From an uncultured Alphaproteobacteria bacterium (GTDB taxonomy: Bacteria; Pseudomonadota; Alphaproteobacteria; RF32; CAG-239), in contig URWU01000105.1 in assembly GCA_900551585.1 (NCBI GenBank), positions 1 to 5,818 on the forward strand: a DNA stretch of 5,818 nt, in the 5' to 3' direction. This document shows positions 1 to 5,725 of the stretch, one piece after another. How positions within the stretch are numbered: position 1 is the first letter of the stretch; each line of letters starts with the position of its first letter. The notes beneath the pieces are model-generated. The model ran no database searches. It was not told the origin of the DNA and worked only from the letters and a program-made list of their open reading frames with translations. Made by a program: the position numbers and the translations under genes.

Positions 1-47
1 GAGATGTAGCTCCGTCTCGTGGGCTCGGAGATGTGTATAAGAGACAG
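1..47 (+). other. Illumina Nextera adapter contamination (P7 end, i7 index, read-2 primer, Tn5 mosaic end)
   Basis: Positions 29-47 are exactly the 19-base Tn5 mosaic end AGATGTGTATAAGAGACAG. Positions 14-28 (GTCTCGTGGGCTCGG) are the Nextera read-2 primer part that normally precedes it. Positions 1-5 (GAGAT) match the 3' end of the P7 oligo, and the 8 bases between, GTAGCTCC (6-13), sit exactly where the i7 index belongs. From memory this is the adapter-strand sequence of Nextera XT index N718. The full order and spacing match the library construct, so this is not genomic DNA. The true insert begins at about 48. Any start codon or regulatory signal called here is an artefact. Confidence 0.97.
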
Positions 48-289
48 TGACAGAAGCATTGGAAAAAAACCGCAAATTATGGACGGTGATTGCCTCTGCG
101 ATGAGTGATGACAGTTCTCCCCAGCCGGCAGAAATGAAGAAAAACATATTAACTTTGGCAATGTTCGTCTTCAAAAGAACCATGGAAGTCATGGTTAACC
201 CCACGCCGGAAGGCTTAGGTATCTTAATCAGTATCAACATGAACATTGCCAGAGGCTTGGCTGAGCATGAGCAGGCCTCGCAGGAGTAA
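48..289 (+). CDS. flaF: Flagellar biosynthesis regulator FlaF, 5'-truncated at the contig edge
   Basis: FlaF is a small alphaproteobacterial protein that works with FlbT on flagellins. In Caulobacter it is needed for flagellin production and secretion, probably as a flagellin chaperone. About 79 C-terminal residues are present, against a usual 110-120, so roughly the first third is missing. Recognition rests on the family pattern: NRKLWTVIASAMSD near the start, then PAEMKKNILTLAMFVFKRTM, and a C-terminal block with ISINMNIARGL, where FlaF proteins typically have an LIxxNxxIxxGL-like sequence. The frame ends at TAA 287-289. The GTG at 47-49 that could pass for a start borrows its G from the adapter, so it is not a start; the first complete genomic codon is ACA at 50-52. 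A terminator follows 36 bases after the stop, so flaF ends its own upstream unit, probably a flagellin/flaF/flbT cluster lying outside the window. Confidence 0.85.
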
Positions 290-325
290 CCTCCGATAAA
301 ATAAAAAAAGCACACTCAATAAACT

Positions 326-354
326 GACCCGGAATTGTTTCCGGGTCTTTTTTT
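326..354 (+). terminator. Rho-independent terminator after flaF
   Basis: A perfect 9-bp stem (326-334 GACCCGGAA with 339-347 TTCCGGGTC) encloses a 4-base loop and is followed directly by seven T residues (348-354). An A-rich run lies upstream at 301-309. Position and polarity fit termination of the flaF transcript, and this insulates flaF from the fliK operon. Confidence 0.93.
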
Positions 355-366
355 GCGTTTATTTGC

Positions 367-384
367 GTCCTGTCGCCACAGGAC
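367..384. repeat. Short perfect inverted repeat just past the flaF terminator
   Basis: GTCCTGT (367-373) and ACAGGAC (378-384) form a perfect 7-bp stem with the 4-base loop CGCC. No T-run follows, so it is not a standard second terminator. It could be a backup RNA hairpin or a protein-binding palindrome. Its role is unknown. Confidence 0.5.
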
Positions 385-436
385 TTTAATGCATTTCCCT
401 TTTATATTCTCATTGTTTCAATGCCGCGTCTTAGTA

Positions 437-453
437 TGCCGACATCGTCGGCA
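437..453. promoter_or_regulatory. Perfect palindrome TGCCGAC-ATC-GTCGGCA, candidate activator (enhancer) site for the sigma-54 promoter
   Basis: The 7-base arms 437-443 and 447-453 are perfect inverted repeats around a 3-base centre. The centre (445) lies about 134 bases upstream of the predicted sigma-54 start at about 579, within the usual 100-150 base range for binding sites of sigma-54 activators. Further TGCCG boxes occur at 422-426 and 455-459, spaced 15 and 18 bases from the one at 437. In alphaproteobacteria the hook-gene activator is typically FlbD or a relative. The palindrome is seen directly; its role as an enhancer is inferred. Confidence 0.5.
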
Positions 454-468
454 GTGCCGCCGCTGATT

Positions 469-494
469 GCGCTGAAATCCGCAGGCAGCAGCGC
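469..494. repeat. Interrupted inverted repeat GCGCTG/CAGCGC
   Basis: GCGCTG (469-474) and CAGCGC (489-494) are perfect complements with 14 bases between them. They lie in the GC-rich block between the candidate enhancer and the sigma-54 promoter. This could be a second regulator site, or chance in a GC-rich stretch. The support is weak. Confidence 0.3.
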
Positions 495-535
495 GGTTTG
501 AAAAATAAGAGAGTAAGATTAGCTGACTTTTGCCG

Positions 536-550
536 CTGGGCGCCGCCCAG
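536..550. promoter_or_regulatory. Perfect inverted repeat abutting the -24 element
   Basis: CTGGGC (536-541) and GCCCAG (545-550) form a perfect 6-bp inverted repeat around GCC. The repeat ends one base before the extended -24 element at 552. It lies upstream of the predicted transcript, so it is not an RNA hairpin of this operon. A protein bound here would touch or block the RNA polymerase sigma-54 footprint, so a negative or modulating operator is possible. Function is inferred from position only. Confidence 0.4.
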
Positions 551-551
551 T

Positions 552-568
552 TTGGCATGGTATTTGCA
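552..568 (+). promoter_or_regulatory. Sigma-54 (RpoN) -24/-12 promoter for the fliK-flgD-flgE operon
   Basis: The sequence TTGGCATGGTATTTGCA fits the RpoN consensus TTGGCACG-N4-TTGCA with a single mismatch (C to T at 558). The invariant GG is at 554-555 and GC at 566-567, exactly 12 bases apart as required. Transcription would start near 579, giving a leader of about 31 bases before the fliK ATG. Hook genes in Caulobacter and related alphaproteobacteria are known to be RpoN-dependent and activated by FlbD once the basal body is built, so context and sequence agree. Confidence 0.88.
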
Positions 569-609
569 TAGAGAATGGAAGATTGAATTTTTTAGCAGGA
601 TTTTGAGCT

Positions 610-2523
610 ATGGATATTAACGAATTAAATAAGATGAGCGTAACCGCATTGTTCGGCAAACTGACTTCGCAGCCGAACGCCGGCGCCGGAGCAGGAAATG
701 CTTTTGCCAGTCTGCTGGGACAAGCTAATGCTGCGGATATGCTCCCCGGTGTTTCTGAAGATACCCGCCCGGTTGAGAACAAGCCGGTTAGCAACACTGA
801 GGCTAAAGTTCGTCCGGATAGCGGTGCTGATAAAAGCAAAGAGACCGCTCCTGCTGAAAAGAATAATAAAAAAGTTGATAATAAAAAACCGGCCAAAGCC
901 GACGACAGCAAAGCTGCTGTTAAAAAAGACAATGTAAACACCGTTGAGGAAGAAGTTTCCGGCGAAGAAAATAAAGCCGGTGAGGCTAAAGGTGTTGATG
1001 TTGCGGCGATGATGATGGTTCCGGTTGCAGAGCCTTTGGCTCCGACAGCAGAAGCTGAAGGAGTTAATCCCTCCGAGGCCGTGATTGCGGTAGACGGCGC
1101 TATGGCAGATGGTGCCGCTCTCGAGGGTTCTGGTACAGTTGGCGCGGAAGCCGGAGTGCTTCCCGCCGACTCTATAAATATTTTGGATGCGAACGGCAAC
1201 AAAATTGAAGATTTTGCCGTTAATCCGGCTGATTTGATTAAACAGCCGATTGTTAAAGTTTTTGATTCGGCCAGCGGTCAGACCAAAGAAATGAGCGGTG
1301 CCGAATTGGCTGCTCAGATTTTCGGTGTTGAGAAAACCAATCAAGCTTTGGTTGCTGCCGGAATGCCGGAACTTCCGGTTGAAGTTGCTGCCGGGGCTGC
1401 TGATGCGGCTCAGCAGACTGTCGCAGCTCCGGAAGCTGCCGTTGCCGACAATAAAAACTTTGGCGAACAGGTCAAAGAAGCTGTTAAAACGGCTGTTGTC
1501 GAAAACGTTGAACAGGCTCCCGTTGAAGATGACGGCGCTGCCGAAACGGTTGTTGCTGCAGCGGTTAAAAGTGCCGGCCACCAGACAAAGACGGAAACGG
1601 CTCAGGTTGCCGACGGTGACGATGCGGTTGCCGATGCAGGCGGCGAGGCTGATGTCCAGGCCGCTGAATTGGATAAGATGTTAAACGGCCGGCAGGTTAA
1701 AGTGGAAGTAAATGTTGATGAGGAAAAAATTGCCTACCGCAGCGGTCAGGATTTGGTAAAAGACCGCGTTGCTCTCGATAAGGCTCTGGCCGCCGCTGAT
1801 GATACTATGTCTGCAAATATGACACCGGCTTCTGCCGGCAACACAACAACCGCTCCGATGACGGTACAGAATAATATGCCGGCTCAGGCTGTTGCTCCGG
1901 TGAATGTCCAGGCTGTTGCCGCTGCTGCAGATGATGCGGCGCCGCAGACTGCTTCGGTTGCCGAGGTTGGCGGAATTTCTTCTAATGTAGCCGGTCATGC
2001 AGCCGGTGCTTCCGGAAGCGAATTTGTCAATGCCGCTAAAGCCGAAGCAAATAATAAAACAAATGACGCTTCTTTTCGCGATGTCTACAAAGGCATGAGC
2101 AAAGAAGCCGTCGACCAGGTGAAAGTCAATATTACCAAGTCAGCCGTAAAAGGGGTTGATACCATTGATGTTCACCTAAAACCTGAAGAACTGGGACGCA
2201 TTGAAATTAAAATGCACATTAAGGACGGAAAACTTCAGGCTCATATCGTTTCCAGCCGTCCGGAAACAATGGAAGCTCTGCAAAAAGAAGCTCAGAGTTT
2301 GGAAAGAGCATTTAACGATGCTGGTTTCCAAACCGATGAAAACAGTTTGAGTTTCAGTTGCCGCGATGATGGTCAGCAGGCCAATCAGCGTCAGGAACAG
2401 GAAAATCAGCTGCGTCAGTTCATCGGCGAGGTTTTTGAAACAGAAGCAAACGGCGAAATTTTGAGTGCCGAAGCCGCTAACCAGAATTGGACTGCGGAAA
2501 AAGGCCTGAACATCAAAGTTTAG
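610..2523 (+). CDS. fliK: FliK, flagellar hook-length control protein
   Basis: FliK is an exported molecular ruler. Its N-terminal part spans the growing hook, and its C-terminal domain contacts FlhB to switch export from hook to filament proteins. The 637-residue product ends in a typical Flg_hook C-terminal domain at about 500-585: VKVNI (504-508), the signature LKPEELGRIEIKM (523-535), then a helical EALQKEAQSLERAFNDAG block (555-572). A Gln-rich stretch follows (589-600). Residues 45-495 are mostly low-complexity Ala/Val/Glu/Asp sequence with a Lys-rich patch at about 74-106, typical of the poorly conserved ruler. An export-type F-x-x-x-hydrophobic motif, FASLL, lies at 32-36. AGGA at 597-600 sits 9 bases before the ATG and supports this start; the next ATG (634) has no such site. 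It is the first gene after the sigma-54 promoter. At 637 residues it is much longer than Salmonella FliK (405). The single Cys is C584. Confidence 0.93.
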   Translation: MDINELNKMSVTALFGKLTSQPNAGAGAGNAFASLLGQANAADMLPGVSEDTRPVENKPVSNTEAKVRPDSGADKSKETAPAEKNNKKVDNKKPAKADDSKAAVKKDNVNTVEEEVSGEENKAGEAKGVDVAAMMMVPVAEPLAPTAEAEGVNPSEAVIAVDGAMADGAALEGSGTVGAEAGVLPADSINILDANGNKIEDFAVNPADLIKQPIVKVFDSASGQTKEMSGAELAAQIFGVEKTNQALVAAGMPELPVEVAAGAADAAQQTVAAPEAAVADNKNFGEQVKEAVKTAVVENVEQAPVEDDGAAETVVAAAVKSAGHQTKTETAQVADGDDAVADAGGEADVQAAELDKMLNGRQVKVEVNVDEEKIAYRSGQDLVKDRVALDKALAAADDTMSANMTPASAGNTTTAPMTVQNNMPAQAVAPVNVQAVAAAADDAAPQTASVAEVGGISSNVAGHAAGASGSEFVNAAKAEANNKTNDASFRDVYKGMSKEAVDQVKVNITKSAVKGVDTIDVHLKPEELGRIEIKMHIKDGKLQAHIVSSRPETMEALQKEAQSLERAFNDAGFQTDENSLSFSCRDDGQQANQRQEQENQLRQFIGEVFETEANGEILSAEAANQNWTAEKGLNIKV

Positions 2524-2542
2524 CTGAATAGGGAGAACGACC

Positions 2543-3331
2543 ATGGTAGATGTAAGCGGAATTACCGGATATGTAGGGAGCGGAAATAATAATACAAATT
2601 CCAGCTCGCAGACTTTATCCGCAGATATGAACACATTTTTGACCCTTTTAACCACTCAGTTAAGGTATCAGGATCCTCTTGATCCGATGGATACGGCTGA
2701 GTTTACCAACCAATTGGTTCAATATTCTGCAGTTGAGCAGTCTATTCAGACCAATGAAAAATTAGATTCTTTGTTGTCTTTGAACATTGCCAATTTGGGT
2801 GCGCAGGCCGTTTCTTATATCGGCAAAACCGCTCAGGTTCTGGGTGACGTTATGCCGCTTGAAAACGGCAAAGCCAAAGCAACTTATACTTTTGACAAAG
2901 ACGTATCCTCGGCAACAATTACGGTTAAGGATATGAACGGTAAAATTGTTTACAGCGAGTCTGCAGAAAAGACCAGCGGTACACACGAATTTACTTGGGA
3001 CGGTAAAGATTCCAACGGCAATCAGTTGGAAGACGGCGCTTACCAGATTGTGGTAACCTCCACTGTTCCGAAGGGCGAAAGCTCGGCTAATGTCACCACC
3101 ACCGTTTTCGGTAAGGTGACCGGTGTGGCCAGCGACGCCAACAACGTATATGTCGGTCTGGGTGATGCGGTAACGGCTCAGTTGGGCGATATCGTCACCA
3201 TTCGTAACGACGACTATTTTGATAAAGATACAACTCCTCCAGCTCCGGATGAAGGCGGCGACGGCAGTGAAGACGGCGGCGACGGTGAAGGCGGAGAGGG
3301 CGGTGAAGAAACTCCTCCGGCAGAAGGCTAA
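2543..3331 (+). CDS. flgD: FlgD, hook cap / hook scaffolding protein
   Basis: FlgD forms the temporary cap at the distal end of the rod and growing hook, guiding FlgE polymerisation; HAP1 later replaces it. The 262-residue product shows the standard order. The conserved N-terminal region (about 24-80) has MNTFLTLLTTQLRYQDPLDP and TAEFTNQLVQYSAVEQ. The Ig-like domain (about 108-180) has THEFTWDGKDSNGNQLEDGAY. The Tudor-like part (about 186-220) has GKVTGV and VGLGDAV. FLTLL (32-36) corresponds to the FlhB gate-recognition motif of Salmonella FlgD. GGGAG at 2531-2535 lies 7 bases before the ATG, and the gene starts 19 bases after fliK, so co-transcription is near certain. The oddity is residues 221-262: a Pro-flanked, very acidic Gly-rich tail (GGDGSEDGGDGEGGEGGEE) beyond the usual FlgD end, coded by near-repeats of GGCGGCGACGG at 3254-3264 and 3275-3285. 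Confidence 0.96.
   Translation: MVDVSGITGYVGSGNNNTNSSSQTLSADMNTFLTLLTTQLRYQDPLDPMDTAEFTNQLVQYSAVEQSIQTNEKLDSLLSLNIANLGAQAVSYIGKTAQVLGDVMPLENGKAKATYTFDKDVSSATITVKDMNGKIVYSESAEKTSGTHEFTWDGKDSNGNQLEDGAYQIVVTSTVPKGESSANVTTTVFGKVTGVASDANNVYVGLGDAVTAQLGDIVTIRNDDYFDKDTTPPAPDEGGDGSEDGGDGEGGEGGEETPPAEG
3254..3285 (+). repeat. Two direct copies of GGCGGCGACGG within the flgD 3' end
   Basis: The 11-base unit occurs at 3254-3264 and 3275-3285, a 21-base (7-codon) period that keeps frame. It encodes GGDG-type repeats in the acidic FlgD tail, and a related GGCGGAGAGGG follows at about 3290. Such units expand and contract by slippage, so the tail length probably varies among strains. Confidence 0.7.
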
Positions 3332-3364
3332 GGAAAAACAACCCCCATCAGAAGGCGGAAAACA
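3321..3364 (+). repeat. Imperfect direct repeat spanning the flgD stop codon
   Basis: CAGAAGGC at 3321-3328 recurs at 3349-3356, each copy followed shortly by GGAAAA(A)CA. In codon terms CCT CCG GCA GAA GGC (3314-3328, PPAEG in FlgD) is repeated as CCC CCA TCA GAA GGC (3342-3356, PPSEG), matching at 12 of 15 bases. The two copies are 28 bases apart, so the second is one base out of frame and lies after the FlgD stop (3329-3331). The duplication is visible in the sequence; how it arose is inferred. Confidence 0.55.
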
Positions 3365-3415
3365 GCATAGGTTAAAACCTCATGCCATATTATATAAAAC
3401 TTTAGGAGAATAAAA

Positions 3416-5662
3416 ATGAGTATTTTTGGTGCAATGCAATCAGGTATTTCGGGAATGGCCGCACAGTCCAGTGCCATGGGTTCCATTTCTGATAATATCG
3501 CCAACGTAAACACCATCGGTTACAAAGGCAACAATGTTGCTTTCCAAACCCTGGTTACAAAACAAACTTCGACCAATTCTTACTCCCCGGGCGGCGTTCA
3601 GCCGGTATCCAAACAGGGAGTGAACGTTCAGGGCTTGCTTGCTGCAAACTCTTCTTCGACCGCAATGGCTATTTCCGGCAACGGTTTCTTCGTTGTCAAT
3701 CAGGCCGCAAAACCGGGCGAAGGCGATATGTGGGCTTATACCCGCGCCGGCGACTTCGGTATTGATGACAGCGGTTATCTGAAAAATACCGGTGGTTTCT
3801 ACGCTCAGGGCTGGCCTTTGCTGCCTTGGGATAACAACCCGCAGGCCAGCACGGTTGATATCAACGGTATCAAATATATGAAAGCTTATTATGCTTCTGA
3901 CGGTTCAACTGTATATATTAATGACAACATCGTCGACAGCAAAAACCTGCAGCCGATTAACTTGTCCCGTATCGGCGGTACCGCAACTCCGACTCAGCAG
4001 CTGAGCTATGGTGCCAACCTGCCGTCGGGCGACCCTGTTTATGATCCGTCTGTTCCGACAGCCGGCGGCCGCCACTCGGTTTCAGCCCTGATTTACGACA
4101 GCTTGGGCAACTCAAGCAACCTGAGCATTACCTACACCAAACAGAGTTCAAACTCTTGGGGCATGTCTGTTAATGTTCCGTCCGGTGCTGCCAATATGGT
4201 TTTGTCCGGCAGCTTTGAAAACTCTGACGGCGGTGCTTCCGATGTTTATTATGCTGCCGGCCAGCTGGAGTTTACTTCTATTCCGGCAAATGGCTCAAGC
4301 ATTACCATTACTGATGATGCAACCGGCGTAAACTATATCTTCGACTTCCTGAATGCCGGTGCAACTCCTCCGGCCGGCGATGCCAATAATGTTCACATTG
4401 CCGTTGATATCCAGACCGGCGTAACTTCTGCCAGCGACTTTGTTCAGAAGTTCAATGACGCCATTCAGGCTAATATGCCGGGTGCCAACCGCTTTACCGC
4501 CAGCTCGAACAGCATTCAGATTGTTCAGTCTGCAGCCGGCGGCAGCATGAGCATTGACGCCAGCAAAACTTTAGCTTGCGTCCAGTCTGCGGCTAATCCG
4601 GTTCTTGAAACAGGTATTCCGACCGGTATCTTTACAATTCCTGAAATTGACGAAGATATCAAAAATACCGCTCGTTTTGACTTCAGTTCAACCGATCAGG
4701 CTTCTTATCTCGGTGAGAAGATTACTGTTAACAATGTTGATTATGAATTCGTTAACGGCGGCGCAACCGGTACTCAAATTGACATTTCAGGTGCTTTGAA
4801 TCCCGACGGTACGGTCAATGTTAAAACTCTGGTCAGCCTGACAGTTGATAAAATCAAAGAAAACGTCAGTGAGCCGGATCGCTTTAATGCCAGCGGTACC
4901 AGCATTGAAATTCTGCCGACCGCAACCGGTGATAACATCACCATTAACATGAACGGTTTGGCCGGTGTTACCGGTAAGGTTCGCAACAATGGCGGAACCT
5001 GGGTTGACGGCGCTGCTGTTAACAACGGCGAATATACGATTGCCAACCAGTTCAAAACCAACGGTACAGATGTCGAACAGGGCTCGATTGTTCCGGCTGT
5101 CCGCTTCAACTCGGACGGTACACCGAAATACTTCTTTGTTGACGATATGTCAATTGAATGGGCTAACGGTGCCGAGAACATGAATAACGGTTACAAACAG
5201 GGTACTTCCATCAGTATCGGTATGGGTAACGCCGGTACCAACGATGGTCTGACCAGCTTGTCAGGCAGCTTTACCACCAACTACATCAAACAAGACGGCG
5301 CCAAATTCGGCAGCTATGCCGGTGTAACCGTCAACGAAAACGGTGTTGTTACCGCTCAGTTTGATAACGGTGAAACCCGTCCGATTGCAATCCTGCCTCT
5401 GGCAACTTTTGCCAACTCAAACGGCATGGGCGCTCTGACAGGTAATGCCTGGATTGAGACTGACGCATCCGGTCAGGCTCTGTTGAGACAAGCCGGAACC
5501 AACGGTGCAGGTCAGGTAACGGCCAACGCTCTTGAATCTTCAACCGTTGACCTGGCAACCGAGTTTTCAAACATGATTGTGACCCAGCGTGCTTATTCGG
5601 CTTCGACCAAAATCATTACGACAGCTGATGAAATGTTGGATGAACTGACCCGTTTAGTCTAA
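3416..5662 (+). CDS. flgE: FlgE, flagellar hook protein (enlarged, with internal domain duplication)
   Basis: FlgE is the structural subunit of the hook, the flexible joint between rod and filament. The 748-residue product has the rod/hook N-terminal helix region (1-40: MSIFGAMQSGISGMAAQSSA, then ANVNTIGYK at 29-37), the GNGFF element (88-92), the YTRAGDF segment (108-114), and a FlaE-like D2 region around 195-260 (SYGANLPSG, SALIYDSLGN). It ends in the conserved C-terminal helix (about 704-747: STVDLATEFSNMIVTQRAYS, then TTADEMLDEL). N- and C-terminal helices pair in the hook core and would build D0/D1. FQTLV (43-47) fits the export gate motif. AGGAGA at 3404-3409 lies 6 bases before the ATG. 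FlgE proteins are often about 400 residues (402 in Salmonella). The extra length is mainly at 260-620, where two diverged copies of a roughly 100-residue unit occur, with the only Cys, C388, in the linker between them. It is the last gene of the operon, directly before a terminator. Confidence 0.96.
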   Translation: MSIFGAMQSGISGMAAQSSAMGSISDNIANVNTIGYKGNNVAFQTLVTKQTSTNSYSPGGVQPVSKQGVNVQGLLAANSSSTAMAISGNGFFVVNQAAKPGEGDMWAYTRAGDFGIDDSGYLKNTGGFYAQGWPLLPWDNNPQASTVDINGIKYMKAYYASDGSTVYINDNIVDSKNLQPINLSRIGGTATPTQQLSYGANLPSGDPVYDPSVPTAGGRHSVSALIYDSLGNSSNLSITYTKQSSNSWGMSVNVPSGAANMVLSGSFENSDGGASDVYYAAGQLEFTSIPANGSSITITDDATGVNYIFDFLNAGATPPAGDANNVHIAVDIQTGVTSASDFVQKFNDAIQANMPGANRFTASSNSIQIVQSAAGGSMSIDASKTLACVQSAANPVLETGIPTGIFTIPEIDEDIKNTARFDFSSTDQASYLGEKITVNNVDYEFVNGGATGTQIDISGALNPDGTVNVKTLVSLTVDKIKENVSEPDRFNASGTSIEILPTATGDNITINMNGLAGVTGKVRNNGGTWVDGAAVNNGEYTIANQFKTNGTDVEQGSIVPAVRFNSDGTPKYFFVDDMSIEWANGAENMNNGYKQGTSISIGMGNAGTNDGLTSLSGSFTTNYIKQDGAKFGSYAGVTVNENGVVTAQFDNGETRPIAILPLATFANSNGMGALTGNAWIETDASGQALLRQAGTNGAGQVTANALESSTVDLATEFSNMIVTQRAYSASTKIITTADEMLDELTRLV
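4259..4957 (+). repeat. Two diverged tandem domain copies inside FlgE
   Basis: Copy 1 is residues 282-384 (4259-4567) and copy 2 is residues 419-514 (4670-4957). Shared landmarks in order are: an F-x-F/S lead-in; a beta strand ITIT/ITV; Y-x-F (YIF 307-309, YEF 443-445); GAT (315-317, 449-451); a helix with F/I-N/K pattern; then RFTASSNSIQI (359-369) against RFNASGTSIEI (489-499); and a closing G-x-x-x-x-I strand. The layout resembles the flagellin/hook IN motif seen in surface domains of flagellins and hook proteins. Sequence identity is low outside the landmarks, so the duplication is old or the copies arrived separately. Confidence 0.6.
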
Positions 5663-5697
5663 ACTATGCACAGCTGATACAACAATCCTAAAGTTTG

Positions 5698-5725
5698 GCC
5701 CCGTCTTAACCGGCGGGGCTTTTTT
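5698..5725 (+). terminator. Rho-independent terminator after flgE
   Basis: GCCCCG (5698-5703) pairs with CGGGGC (5714-5719). The stem can extend inward by a G-U and a C-G pair to leave a 6-base loop, TTAACC. Six T residues follow (5720-5725). It lies 36 bases after the flgE stop and closes the fliK-flgD-flgE unit. Confidence 0.9.

Noticed and set aside
47..289. A complete 80-residue gene with a GTG start at 47
   Set aside because: The G of that GTG is the last base of the adapter, so the start is artificial; the gene is a FlaF fragment open at its 5' end.
421..501. A 26-codon small ORF (MPRLSMPTSSAVPPLIALKS...) upstream of fliK
   Set aside because: No ribosome site precedes it, and it lies upstream of the predicted transcript start, inside the palindrome-rich regulatory block. 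Its Ala/Pro/Ser composition follows from GC-rich repeats.
519..1581. Long open frames on the minus strand opposite fliK
   Set aside because: They are by-products of the low-complexity GC-rich fliK codons, have no recognisable domains or ribosome sites, and lie antisense to a clear FliK.
1885..1919. Direct repeat CAGGCTGTTGC at 1885 and 1909 in fliK
   Set aside because: Two copies of an 11-base word 24 bases apart in an Ala/Val-rich region are ordinary low-complexity coding sequence, not a separate element.
3369..3398. Weak hairpin and TATTAT/TATAAA-like words between flgD and flgE, as a terminator or separate flgE promoter
   Set aside because: The stem is only 4-5 bp with no T-run, and no matching -35 element is visible. 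The AT-rich words are expected in such a leader, so the gap is treated as internal to the operon.
3219..3413. A 64-codon + strand ORF overlapping the flgD end and the flgE leader
   Set aside because: It overlaps flgD in another frame and has a Lys/Ala-rich composition typical of a shadow frame. Only its 3' part is kept, as evidence for a possible frameshifted FlgD tail.
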